Assembly (NCBI RefSeq): GCF_008087665.1
Contig: NZ_CP042912.1
Span: 6,386,001 to 6,450,000, forward strand
Source: Mariniblastus fucicola
GTDB taxonomy: Bacteria; Planctomycetota; Planctomycetia; Pirellulales; Pirellulaceae
DNA: 64,000 nucleotides
Reading direction: 5' to 3'
How positions within the stretch are numbered: position 1 is the stretch's first letter; the number at the start of each line of letters is the position of its first letter. Shown piece by piece: positions 29,273 through 37,425 of the stretch. Made by a program: the position numbers and the translations under genes. Below the pieces are notes generated by a model. That model was not told the origin of the DNA. It saw only the letters and a program-made list of their open reading frames with translations, and searched no databases.

Positions 29273-30382
29273 ATGACAGCAATGAATGAACAATCGAGAC
29301 CGATACAGATTCGTGTTGGTGTTGTGGACGATGTATTTGCACCACCAAACTTGAGCTCTGTTCGTACGCATAATCTGGAGGAGTTTCTCGATGCTGTCGA
29401 TGAGCATGATCTTGGCGAAGTGCTGCATCGCATAGTTGGAGCTGAGCAGCTCGATGCTTCCGCGGTAACCGACATCCAAATTGGCAGCCTATTCGAACAC
29501 AAAAAGGCGTTTCAAACGATCTCTCGAGAATTTGAATTGTTATTTGGAGACTTTCAAAATCGCAAAAATGACTTAAAGGCAATCGTTGCAGGAATCGAAA
29601 AGTTCCCCAACGCAAAAATTTCTACATACGATTCGCAAAAAGCAATCGAAGAGGAAAGCAATCACTTGCATGTCGTCTTTCTTGACTATCAGCTCGCTGG
29701 TGGGCCCGAGGAAGCAAGAGAAGTTGCCAAACAACTTTATTCACAGCATAGAGCATTTATTTTCTTAATGTCTGATCAAGCGGCTACTTCCGATAAAGAA
29801 GAAGGTTTTAGAAAAGACTTAAAATTGCTTCGCGGTTTTTTTCGCTACTGCCCAAAAGCCTCGTTGAAAGACGCGGAAACAGTCGAACGCAACCTACTTT
29901 TTGTGCCGACAGATATTGAGATCTGTCGTCTCATCCATGAATTAGTTGAAGGACTTGAGGTCACGCTTGGTGGAAATATTGAAAGCTTAGACGCGTCTCA
30001 AGTGTCGTCATCGAGACCGGTGCCAGGACAGGCCGTGCGCAGGTTTATGAGCGTACTCAGAGACATGCCTTTGCAAGACTATGCTACCCTCTGCGAGCTA
30101 ACCCTTTATGATGTGGGTTTTCCATTGGGCGACTACATCCGAAGATTATTGGGGGCGTTTCTCGTTGATCAAGTGTTTCGAAGTCAAAACGTGAGTAACA
30201 GCCTGCGCCAGCTTGATTCCACTCGTTTTACTGAGTTTTTGCCTGTGGTTTCCCAGCCGTCAGAATCATTGAAGGAGATTTATGCTGCGTCGCTTGCTGA
30301 GCCAATTGCAAATCCTTGGGGCTCGCATCCTTGGGAGGGTGAAGGAGATGAAGAAAGTAGAGAAGCCAGCGATGGTGAATAA
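29273..30382 (+). CDS. Receiver-domain-like protein with a long insertion
   Basis: A 369-residue protein overlapping the kinase-like gene by 17 bases. Receiver features are visible but far apart: acidic pair VVDD at residues 17-20, the phospho-acceptor candidate FLDYQL with Asp at 138, and a Lys in YCPKASLKD near 190. Ordinary receivers have about 35-40 residues between the acidic pair and the acceptor, so about 80 extra residues are inserted. The C-terminal ~150 residues have no known output domain. It may receive phosphate from the neighbouring kinase. The start at 29273 or 29282 cannot be decided. Confidence 0.65.
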   Translation: MTAMNEQSRPIQIRVGVVDDVFAPPNLSSVRTHNLEEFLDAVDEHDLGEVLHRIVGAEQLDASAVTDIQIGSLFEHKKAFQTISREFELLFGDFQNRKNDLKAIVAGIEKFPNAKISTYDSQKAIEEESNHLHVVFLDYQLAGGPEEAREVAKQLYSQHRAFIFLMSDQAATSDKEEGFRKDLKLLRGFFRYCPKASLKDAETVERNLLFVPTDIEICRLIHELVEGLEVTLGGNIESLDASQVSSSRPVPGQAVRRFMSVLRDMPLQDYATLCELTLYDVGFPLGDYIRRLLGAFLVDQVFRSQNVSNSLRQLDSTRFTEFLPVVSQPSESLKEIYAASLAEPIANPWGSHPWEGEGDEESREASDGE

Positions 30383-31274
30383 TGAGTCCTTAGATATTTC
30401 AAGCGTGTCAGGTTTATTTGGATTTTTGGACGATAATCGGCCATTGCCACTGATTCATCTAGGTGACCTTTTTATCAAATCACCAAGTTCGCTAGTGTTT
30501 GCAGTAATTAGTGCCTCTTGTGATCTGCAGTTCGTCCCCGAAAGTGTTTGGCGTTCACGAGGAGTCAAGAAAAATGAAGCCAGAATCAAACTTCGAGATG
30601 AGTCAGTTCTTTTAATACCAGGGACAACTCGTGAAATTGATGCTTCGCCCACAAGTCAAATAGTGACGGGGCTGATTCGAATTAAAAATGGATGGTATTC
30701 AATTGATTGGCATCGAGAACGAGTGTTTTCGCTCCCGCATTCGGCGTTGCGATCAATTTTAGAGGATCGCGGTTATGAACACTCTACACGTTTGCAATTG
30801 GATCGCGCAATAGAGTTGCAGCAGAAGTGTTTTGCTCAGTTGGGACGCGTTGGTTTGGCTATACAACCACCTATGCAAAAAGAGTATCAAATAAGAACGT
30901 TCAAGTGGCATGAAGAGGCTTGGGTTGAGTTTGGGAAAACGTCTCAAATAGAAGCCGTGGCTTTTCATTCAAGTAAGAAGAATGTAGCCGTAGTAAAATA
31001 CGATTCGCTAACAAGGCTTCGAAATAGCCTTCAAGAGGATTCGAATCTTGCGTCGTCGCTGGCAAGTTTGGCGTCCATTTTTGTCAGGCTACATAAAACG
31101 CCACTTGTGCTACCTGACAAAAACAAGCCTGGGCAGCTAAACCTGCTGATAGATCGAGAAAAAAAGAAGGTTCCTAAGATTGGTGCGACGTTGGAAGAAC
31201 CCAATGTCAAGAAGAAGGGTATCGAACTAATGCTGATGTTCGTTGAAAAGGCTGGAGCTATAAATGACGAGTGA
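30348..31274 (+). CDS. Unknown protein of the phosphorothioation locus
   Basis: The ATG at 30348 is preferred because GGAGG lies nine bases upstream; the gene overlaps the receiver gene by 35 bases. An in-frame ATG at 30372 is possible. The 308-residue product is mostly beta in its first half (LVFAVISASCDLQFVPESVW, VTGLIRIKNGWYSIDWHRERVFSL) and helical afterwards. The Cys in SASCDL is a candidate functional residue, by analogy only. No family recognised. It overlaps the next gene by 11 bases, so it belongs to the same transcript and probably the same system. Confidence 0.6.
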   Translation: MKKVEKPAMVNNESLDISSVSGLFGFLDDNRPLPLIHLGDLFIKSPSSLVFAVISASCDLQFVPESVWRSRGVKKNEARIKLRDESVLLIPGTTREIDASPTSQIVTGLIRIKNGWYSIDWHRERVFSLPHSALRSILEDRGYEHSTRLQLDRAIELQQKCFAQLGRVGLAIQPPMQKEYQIRTFKWHEEAWVEFGKTSQIEAVAFHSSKKNVAVVKYDSLTRLRNSLQEDSNLASSLASLASIFVRLHKTPLVLPDKNKPGQLNLLIDREKKKVPKIGATLEEPNVKKKGIELMLMFVEKAGAINDE

Positions 31275-32094
31275 GGTTAGGCACATTTTGAGTTTGTCTG
31301 GCGGTAAAGATAGTGCTGCCCTCGCGATTTACATGCGTGATCGCGTGCCTGAAATGGAATATCTGTTTCACGACACTCACAAGGAACTTGACGAAACTTA
31401 TGAGTACCTTGAACGTCTGCAGGCGATTCTTGGGAAAGAAATTCACCAAAGCAATTCTAAACGGGGTTTTGACCACTGGATGACGGTCTACAAAGGGATG
31501 ATCCCCTCGAATCAGCGTCGTTGGTGTACAAAGAACTTGAAGCTTAAACCGTTTGAAAAATGGATTGGCGACGGCCCGGTTGTTAACTACGTTGGGCTAC
31601 GGGCGGATGAGAAACGATCAGGCTTTATCAGTGCGAAGCCGAATATAAAAACCGTTTTCCCATTTCGCGAAGATGGACTTGTCTACGAAGACATCATGCG
31701 GATCTTGGAAGAGTCCGGCTTGGGCTTGCCCAAGTACACCGATTGGGGACGTACACGATCTGGCTGTTTCTTTTGCTTCTACCAACAGAAAATCGAATGG
31801 GTTCGGCTCAAGCAGAAGTACCCCGAAAAGTATGAGGAAGCAAAGGCGTATGAGGAAGCACAACTCAAATACGCCAAGCACATCGAAGGGGGTGGCAAAA
31901 AGTTCTACTGGAGCGGTGACGAAACTCTTGAAGAACTCGAACAGCCTGAGCGAATGAAAGAAATTGAAAAAGAATGGGAAGAGCGGAAGAAACGACGAAA
32001 GAGAAAGTCAAACAAGCTTGTACAAATCTTGACGGACGTTGAATTCGAAGACGATCCCGGTCGTGAAGATGGCTGCCTTATCTGCCAGCTATAA
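31264..32094 (+). CDS. sspD: SspD/DndC-like PAPS-reductase-family sulfurtransferase
   Basis: The 276-residue protein has the PP-loop ATP-pyrophosphatase motif SLSGGKDSAALAIYMRD at residues 11-26 and a PAPS-reductase-like core (HDTHKELDETYEYLERL). Cysteines in RRWCTKNLK and GCFFCFYQQ resemble DndC, where they ligate an iron-sulfur cluster. The C-terminus is Lys/Glu-rich and ends GREDGCLICQL. SspD activates the DNA backbone with ATP and inserts sulfur supplied by SspA. It overlaps the upstream gene by 11 bases. Confidence 0.87.
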   Translation: MTSEVRHILSLSGGKDSAALAIYMRDRVPEMEYLFHDTHKELDETYEYLERLQAILGKEIHQSNSKRGFDHWMTVYKGMIPSNQRRWCTKNLKLKPFEKWIGDGPVVNYVGLRADEKRSGFISAKPNIKTVFPFREDGLVYEDIMRILEESGLGLPKYTDWGRTRSGCFFCFYQQKIEWVRLKQKYPEKYEEAKAYEEAQLKYAKHIEGGGKKFYWSGDETLEELEQPERMKEIEKEWEERKKRRKRKSNKLVQILTDVEFEDDPGREDGCLICQL

Positions 32095-32097
32095 TTC

Positions 32098-32832
32098 ATG
32101 ACGATCCACGAAGCAGCCCACAAAGCCTTGCTCGAACTCGGCACACCGACTCATGTTAATCCCCTTTGCCAATACATTGTTGACAAAGGGTATTACGATT
32201 TTGGTGCCAAGAACCCCGCAAATGCTCTGGCTATTCAGTTAAGTCGTCGTTCGATTAACGTTTACATTGGGAAGTCCAACCCAGACAAGGTCTTTTATAG
32301 ATCGGCCCCAGCAACCTATGGGCTGTCTAGTTGGCTGGAAGCCGACGCAAGCGATCCTCGACGGGAGATGTCAAAGGAGTTGGACTTAGTTTCGATCCTT
32401 AGATCTGACTCGCCACAAACAGAGAAGGAACAGTTGGTTCTTGCCAGGATTGGACAAGGAAAGTTTCGCGATCAAGTCTTGCGCCTATGGGAACACCAGT
32501 GCGCTGTCACCGGAGCTGCATTTACGCTTCGCGCTTCACACATCAAACCTTGGCGCGAGTCTGACGATCAAGAACGGCTTAATCCCAATAACGGATTGCC
32601 TCTCTGTGCAAACCTAGACAGCCTTTTCGACCAATTCCTTATTACCTTTGATTCCGATGGCTGCATCGCGGTTTCAAATAGGCTCAGCAGTGACGAGCAA
32701 TTGAAATTGGGGATTGATCGAGGAATGCGTCTGCGCAAAAAACCTTGGGCAGAACTTGAAGAGTTTCTCGCGTTTCACCAAGGTGAGTTTCAATCTTTGG
32801 AATCCGACGAGCAGACGCCTGAAGACTCTTGA
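32098..32832 (+). CDS. HARE-HTH / HNH endonuclease
   Basis: The ATG follows the sspD stop by three bases. The 244-residue product starts with a HARE-HTH winged helix (IHEAAHKALLELGTPTHVNPL...YGLSSW, residues 3-80), a domain often fused to restriction nucleases. It ends with an HNH_2 nuclease: CAVTGA, ASHIKPW, NPNNGLPLCANLDSLFD. All expected residues of the fold are present. Position directly after sspD suggests a DNA cleavage role tied to phosphorothioate status, in place of an SspE-type protein. Its end overlaps the end of the convergent sspA by 43 bases. Confidence 0.85.
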   Translation: MTIHEAAHKALLELGTPTHVNPLCQYIVDKGYYDFGAKNPANALAIQLSRRSINVYIGKSNPDKVFYRSAPATYGLSSWLEADASDPRREMSKELDLVSILRSDSPQTEKEQLVLARIGQGKFRDQVLRLWEHQCAVTGAAFTLRASHIKPWRESDDQERLNPNNGLPLCANLDSLFDQFLITFDSDGCIAVSNRLSSDEQLKLGIDRGMRLRKKPWAELEEFLAFHQGEFQSLESDEQTPEDS

Positions 32833-34019
32833 GTCAAAGCTCGACAGGATTTAATTGCTTCAATGACCAGGCCTACTGCCGCATCGACCTCCTCCGCCGT
32901 GTTGTCTTTGCCAAACCCGAATCGCAACGAACATTCTTCAGTGTTGCTTCCAAGAGCCTTCAGGACATGGCTTGGTTGAAAACTTGCCGTGTGACATGCT
33001 GATCCTGTGCTTGCCACCAACTCAGGCATCATTGTCAGGGCGTCTTCGTTTTCAATTCCATCGAATGACAAATTGGAAATGTGTGGCAAACGGAAATCAT
33101 TTCCGTTTATTTTGACCTTGTTGAGCCCGTCTAAGATTTGTCTTTCGAATTGCTCACGGAGGCTACGGATCCTTTGATTCCAAATTTCCATATTTCTTGC
33201 AGCCAATTCACAGGCATGGCCTAAGCCAACGATTCCAGGGACGTTTAATGTTCCGCTACGAACGCCCTTTTCCTGTTCGCCTCCCAGCAATTGCGGAGCG
33301 ATATCATTCCGCTTTGAGAGATCGCGAATGTAAAGTGCGCCTGCTCCCTTAGGGCCATAGATCTTGTGAGCTGATACAGTCAAAAACTCTGCGTGTACCT
33401 CTGACAAGTCAATCTCAACCTTGCCGACGGTTTGAGCAGCGTCACAATGCCATGGTACTCCAGCCTCGCGACAAACGTCCCCAATGGCATTGACGTCTTG
33501 AATCGTTCCAATTTCGTTGTTGCCCCACATGATCGAAACCAAAGCAGTGTCACTGGAAATCTCACGCTTCAGCTGATCAACGTTGATCAATCCAGAATTG
33601 TCTACGGGCAAATACGAGACTTTCCAACCAGCTTTTTCAAGGCTTCTCAATGGTTCAAGCACTGCAGAATGCTCTGTGACTTGGGTAATCAAATGCCGCT
33701 TGTTGGCAGCCAGAGTGCCGGTGAAACCAAAAATAGCAAGGTTGTTCGATTCTGTTGCCCCACTCGTCCAGATGATTTCATTGGGATGGCAAACAAGAAG
33801 ATCCGCCACTTGTTCCCTCGCTTTACGTACCGCACGCTGGGCGACTCCGCCTAGATCCGGATGGGAGGTGCCTGGATTGCCAAATTGCTCGCGAAAATAG
33901 GGCAGCATCGCTTCCAACACCGATTCGTCTACCGGGGTCGTGGAGCAATGATCGAGAAAAATTGGATATTTGAGAGGCAAGGACCTGTCCTGCTGTTTTG
34001 GCGACGACAACTGAGTCAC
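32790..34019 (-). CDS. sspA: Cysteine desulfurase (SspA/IscS type)
   Basis: A 409-residue class-V aminotransferase-fold protein: substrate loop LDHCSTTPVD, TSGATESNNLA, PLP lysine in SAHKIYGPKG and the catalytic Cys in ASTGSACHTAS. It supplies persulfide sulfur from cysteine. Within this locus its partner is SspD. The gene is transcribed opposite to sspBCD, which is not unusual since sspA is often separate or replaced by iscS. The first start is GTG at 34019 with a weak ribosome site. Confidence 0.9.
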   Translation of the reverse strand: MTQLSSPKQQDRSLPLKYPIFLDHCSTTPVDESVLEAMLPYFREQFGNPGTSHPDLGGVAQRAVRKAREQVADLLVCHPNEIIWTSGATESNNLAIFGFTGTLAANKRHLITQVTEHSAVLEPLRSLEKAGWKVSYLPVDNSGLINVDQLKREISSDTALVSIMWGNNEIGTIQDVNAIGDVCREAGVPWHCDAAQTVGKVEIDLSEVHAEFLTVSAHKIYGPKGAGALYIRDLSKRNDIAPQLLGGEQEKGVRSGTLNVPGIVGLGHACELAARNMEIWNQRIRSLREQFERQILDGLNKVKINGNDFRLPHISNLSFDGIENEDALTMMPELVASTGSACHTASFQPSHVLKALGSNTEECSLRFGFGKDNTAEEVDAAVGLVIEAIKSCRALTQESSGVCSSDSKD

Positions 34020-34062
34020 AATATCTTAGCAAACCAACGACAATCCAATACCAATCGCACTC

Positions 34063-34344
34063 ATGAACGACCGACCTAGCCCCAGTCTAACGCGAGACCA
34101 TGTCCTTGCAGCAATAGCCGACTTTGAGGCCAATGGTTATCCAACCGGCTATAAACCGTCGCACAGCTACAGCGTTGTCCATGAAAACAAACACTATCCG
34201 CCGCCTTCGATTTATGCGTTGTCGATAAAGCAACTAACCGGCGAGTTACCCAAGACCAAATTCAGCGTCGGTAAGAATTCAAAGTGCTTCAAGATTCTTG
34301 AAAGCCTTGGATTCAACATCATCAGAAAGTCCAAGCCAGTTTAA
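34063..34344 (+). CDS. Small protein resembling the N-terminal head of ScoMcrA
   Basis: A 93-residue protein divergent from sspA. Its pattern (TRDHVLAAIADFEANGYP, VVHENKHYPPPSIYAL, then KILESLGFNI at the end) resembles the head domain found at the N-terminus of ScoMcrA-type HNH nucleases, which cut modified, including phosphorothioate, DNA. Here it stands alone with no HNH or sulfur-binding domain. It could be a DNA-recognition adaptor or a remnant. The resemblance is from memory of the pattern and needs a profile search. Confidence 0.5.
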   Translation: MNDRPSPSLTRDHVLAAIADFEANGYPTGYKPSHSYSVVHENKHYPPPSIYALSIKQLTGELPKTKFSVGKNSKCFKILESLGFNIIRKSKPV

Positions 34345-34365
34345 ATTTGCCGTTTGGAGGTTGCT

Positions 34366-35304
34366 GTGAATGCAAGTGAGATTAGCTCAATGTGTGACTC
34401 GCACGAGTTCTTTGACGCGAGTTTGGAGCGACTAGCAGAAGAATTGAAAACCGAAATCGTAGTTGCAAAACAATTGCGTGGTTTGCATCCGCTTGTTGAA
34501 CGTCGGCGAGAGGAATTCGGTATTGGCTCCAGTGATTTTTCAAAATGGTCTTCTCGTTTCCGTGACCTGCCAGGACTGAATATCAGTGTTGGCAAACCGC
34601 TGCAGCGCCGGTCATTGCTGATCATGGATGCTGTGGTCAAGACTGCTGAGTCATTAGGGTTCGAATTTGGAACAGCCAAAGACGCATGGAGGAAAGGACT
34701 TTATGCGAACGGCTTCGGATTCTCGGTTCAATTTAAGTTGCGTGAGTCCGCGAAACGCAAACTTCGCCCACCGACTGAAGACGAGAAACGAGACATGAAA
34801 AAGTATTCGTGGATGCGAGGTCCCAAGTACGAGATGATAAGTACTGGGAAGCTATTGCTCGAGCTGGATGGCCCGCTAGGAACGGCTTGTTACAGCGTAA
34901 AGGACGGCCAGAAAGTGAAAGTTGAAGACAACATCAACCGACTGTTCATGTTTTTGATCATTGAAATAGATCGAATTCGCAAGATCTGGGCAGCCAGAGA
35001 GAGTGAAAAACGGGAGGCAGAACGCCGAAGGCTACAACTGGCCGAAGAAAAAGCGGCCAGAGAAATGATCGAAGAGAAAGAACGTGCTTTGTTCGCTGAG
35101 GCAATGCAATGGCAGCAGTGCAAAACTCTTCGTCTATACATTGAAGCAGTGCAGAACGACGACGAATTCCCATTCTCTCCAGACGCAAAGGAGTGGGTTG
35201 CTTGGGCCCTTTCAGTTGCCAACAAGTATGACCCAACCAAGTGTGAACCTGGCGGGCACATCTCTAACGCTACGCACGCGGACTGTTCCCAGACAAAAAG
35301 TTGA
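34366..35304 (+). CDS. Coiled-coil protein of unknown function
   Basis: The start is GTG at 34366, fixed by GGAGG five bases upstream; a TTG four codons earlier lacks a site. The product of 312 residues has a mixed N-terminal half and a strongly charged coiled coil in the middle (around residues 200-245, rich in Arg/Glu/Lys with AEEKAAREMIEEKERAL). It ends with a short C-terminal domain (SPDAKEWVAWALSVANKYDP). No catalytic motif seen. It follows the McrA-head-like gene by 21 bases and is probably co-transcribed. Confidence 0.6.
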   Translation: MNASEISSMCDSHEFFDASLERLAEELKTEIVVAKQLRGLHPLVERRREEFGIGSSDFSKWSSRFRDLPGLNISVGKPLQRRSLLIMDAVVKTAESLGFEFGTAKDAWRKGLYANGFGFSVQFKLRESAKRKLRPPTEDEKRDMKKYSWMRGPKYEMISTGKLLLELDGPLGTACYSVKDGQKVKVEDNINRLFMFLIIEIDRIRKIWAARESEKREAERRRLQLAEEKAAREMIEEKERALFAEAMQWQQCKTLRLYIEAVQNDDEFPFSPDAKEWVAWALSVANKYDPTKCEPGGHISNATHADCSQTKS

Positions 35305-35604
35305 CTTAGCGATTCAGGGCGTTGATCGCGGGCGCGATGACTCTACATTCAACCGTTGCACCTCTTTGTGGAGACTCGTACTACTTTGGCTAGATGGTTT
35401 ATTGGATTGCTGTTGACGAAGCAATCAAGCGAGGTCTCAAGGATGGGTGTCGCGGGAACAAGATAAAGACAAAAGGAATTCGAATCGAAATCGTGGCTGC
35501 TCTTCGTGACGCCAAATCGGATGCTTCACTCCAAACTGGAAGGGACGCCGACAACATCAAAAGCGATCATGAAGACTATTCGACATCAAAGAAGGATGTT
35601 GAAA
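35305..35604. other. Gap without a convincing gene
   Basis: A 74-codon plus-strand frame (35394-35618) overlaps the end of the next gene and lacks a ribosome site and family similarity. Nothing else is visible. Confidence 0.4.
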
Positions 35605-36057
35605 CTATTCCTGAGTAAACTGAAACGAAAACTGATAACGAATCAATGTGAGTGCAGGAACGACTTTAGCAGCAGCACGCGCCTTTCTGTCAAAGTCAGA
35701 AGCGACAAGCATTCCCCGAACATCACCGACATCCTCTTCGTCCATGACACTTCCGATATAGCTCAATACTTGGGCAACGGCCCTTTGTCCCGCGACGCCG
35801 GTTTTTAACTCGATAACAACCGTTTTGCCATCCGCGTCCGTAGCACAAATATCTATGAATCCTGTTTCAACAGACCGCTCTTTGCCTCCGTCAGTGATTC
35901 TGAGACCGGGTTCCAACTGCTCAATGTTCAAACGGATTGCAGTTTGCATATCTCGTTCAAGCCCTATCGTTTGGGTCGCAACTTGTTCGGGCAATTCGTT
36001 ACTGGCAGGTTCAGTGGTCCCCTGTTTCGATCCACCAACATGAAGTTGTGCAACCAT
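35605..36057 (-). CDS. NucS-like PD-(D/E)XK nuclease domain protein
   Basis: A 150-residue protein that corresponds to the C-terminal catalytic half of NucS/EndoMS (DUF91). The core is FIDICATDADGKTVVIELK (Asp...Glu-x-Lys), then AGQRAVAQVLSYIG with a Gln and Tyr as in PD-(D/E)XK nucleases, preceded by LEPGL. The N-terminal DNA-binding half of NucS is missing, replaced by about 40 polar residues. It probably cuts DNA within the defence island; target unknown. It is separated from the ArdC gene by 440 bases. Confidence 0.72.
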   Translation of the reverse strand: MVAQLHVGGSKQGTTEPASNELPEQVATQTIGLERDMQTAIRLNIEQLEPGLRITDGGKERSVETGFIDICATDADGKTVVIELKTGVAGQRAVAQVLSYIGSVMDEEDVGDVRGMLVASDFDRKARAAAKVVPALTLIRYQFSFQFTQE

Positions 36058-36499
36058 TAAAAATCATGATTTCAGCCGTGCAGCCAAGAAACAGAAGAGT
36101 AAGCATTGAAAAAGTCCGCAGGGAAGGATCGGTAGGAGTAAAATTGTAACAACCGCATTGGAGCCAGACAGGCTCGTTTGGCCGTTGGGAAAACCAAAAA
36201 GCGTAAAATCTGACGTTTTACAAAATGTAAAATCGGGGCCAAATCCAAGGAAAAAAGCGCCAAGCCGCAGAAAGTGTCAACTTTACACTTTCAACAATGC
36301 AGTGTTTTCCAGCAACGCATTGAATTGCAAAACAGTTCTGCGGTCCCAAGGTTTCACCAAAAAAATTCCTTCCATTAGGGAAGTGGCGTCAGGCAATTCG
36401 GGATCTGGGCATAGGGGGAGGGGGTGGCTCGTAAAGCAAGGGATGCCGGTGCCAGAACTTTGGCACCAGCGGTCTCAATTAATCCCTCTCTGTTGCCCG
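36058..36499. other. Noncoding stretch with several short inverted repeats
   Basis: Contains GTAAAA-TCTGACG-TTTTAC followed by another TGTAAAA, then AAAGTGT-N6-ACACTTT, and GGTGCCA-GAACTT-TGGCACC near 36448-36467. None is followed by a T-tract on either strand, so they are not terminators. They could be protein-binding sites or part of a transfer or replication origin. No gene is called. Confidence 0.4.
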
Positions 36500-37297
36500 C
36501 TATGCGGCTACTGTTTGCATCTGTTCCATGATCTGATCTGCAAGTTTGCAGGCTCTCTCGGCGGCTGTGATGACTTCTTCAGGCTTCTCTGCCCAACCAG
36601 CCAGATACGCAAATGAATAGTCTGATGTATCCAATCCCAGCGAGTCACAAATCATGTAAGCTGCTGATTCTGCTTCCAGTTCCATGACGTGTCTTGGCTG
36701 GTCGCTGGTGCCGTGATCTAGCATGGCGTGACTAATTTCATGTATCAGCGTCTTCAAGCGATGTGCTGCGGGTAGATGCTTATCAATGAGGATCTTGGCG
36801 TATTGTGGCAAGTAGACTCCACATGGTCCCTCAAGCGTCTTGTATTCGACTTCCAGCCCCAATGACTCTGCCAGTTCTTCGCATGCTTTTCTGGCGTCCT
36901 GTATGGCTTTGTTGTCGCCCAGGATGGTTCTTGCCTCTGGCATTGCTGGGATTTCTTCACCAACGGTTTGGCCGATGTCGAATACGCTGACTGATCTGTA
37001 ACCAATTAGCTTTTGGTCCCCAGTCTGCTCATCTTTCTTTAGCATTGGGGCCAGAATCGCGATGCTTCTTTCTCCTTTCTTTACTTGGCGGCCAATTGCC
37101 TGCCATTTGCGATAGCCTGCGATCATTCGGGCTTCTGGGCACTGGGAGAAGATCAGAAACAGGTTCCGGAAGCTGTAGTGGTGTTGGAAGTTCTGCCGGA
37201 AAGACAAAGCAGCTTTGTACTGCTCTGAGTTGATCAAGTCGGTTACGTTTTCAACAAGGATCTCTTTAGCGCGATTGTTCTTGGTAGCAGTAGTCAT
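36500..37297 (-). CDS. ArdC-like antirestriction / ImmA-IrrE-type metallopeptidase
   Basis: The ATG at 37297 has AAGGAAAT seven bases upstream; the frame extends to 37363 but without a site. The 265-residue protein has an ArdC-type ssDNA-binding N-terminus (SFRQNFQHHYSFRNLFLIFSQ...MIAGYRKWQAIGRQVKKGE) and a zincin domain with HEISHAMLDH at the centre, followed by an ELEAESAAYM helix with the third ligand Glu. Such proteins protect incoming DNA or cleave a repressor. A small helix-turn-helix gene lies upstream on the same strand with a shared operator, so an ImmA/ImmR-like pair is plausible. Confidence 0.82.
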   Translation of the reverse strand: MTTATKNNRAKEILVENVTDLINSEQYKAALSFRQNFQHHYSFRNLFLIFSQCPEARMIAGYRKWQAIGRQVKKGERSIAILAPMLKKDEQTGDQKLIGYRSVSVFDIGQTVGEEIPAMPEARTILGDNKAIQDARKACEELAESLGLEVEYKTLEGPCGVYLPQYAKILIDKHLPAAHRLKTLIHEISHAMLDHGTSDQPRHVMELEAESAAYMICDSLGLDTSDYSFAYLAGWAEKPEEVITAAERACKLADQIMEQMQTVAA

Positions 37298-37385
37298 CTC
37301 AATTTCCTTTGTGCGATCTAGGCTCGCATGTGGCCTGTCAGGAAAAACGCCTGACTCGTTCAAGTACGCATATCAATGTATCGCC

Positions 37386-37407
37386 AGTGTTGACGATCGT
37401 CAACACT
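37386..37407 (-). promoter_or_regulatory. Perfect 22-bp palindromic operator upstream of the ArdC-like gene
   Basis: The core TGTTGACGATCGTCAACA is perfectly symmetric. On the minus strand its TTGACG is a plausible -35, and TACATT lies 17 bases later, so a bound repressor would cover the promoter. It nearly matches the site at 37631-37652. Confidence 0.7.
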
Positions 37408-37425
37408 TAATCCAAAAAATATTGA

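Larger units (their letters stand above)
25960..29289 (+). pseudogene. Double-GHKL sensor histidine kinase-like gene, split by an IS
   Basis: The gene starts 15 bases after sspC. The N-terminal part (25960-27774) has a MORC/Hsp90-like ATP-binding domain: ELIKNAFDAGSKKV, SDYGDGMSLDDLDRYY, GEKGIGRLSAMRLG. It ends in a DHp-like helix (LSVEKLAHELNRTTRHAL). The C-terminal part (28657-29289) is a histidine-kinase HATPase: NLLENSFFW, DNGPGIAPENKERIFKEF, GGGRGLGLYIARELLELYGG. Removing the IS and one TTA target copy joins the two in frame into about 815 residues. As it stands translation stops inside the IS left end, so the kinase domain is lost unless a downstream start is used. Its partner would be the receiver gene overlapping its end. 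Confidence 0.88.

Noticed and set aside
12797-34019. BREX type 4 or plain Dnd-DptFGH system
   Set aside because: No PglZ, methylase or BrxL for BREX; no DndB, DndD or DndE. The DUF4007 protein points to Ssp rather than Dnd.
35394-35618. Frame of 74 codons (+) as a gene
   Set aside because: Overlaps the end of the NucS-like gene and has no start signal or family.
36446-36470. Terminator from the GGTGCCA/TGGCACC hairpin
   Set aside because: No T-tract follows on either strand.
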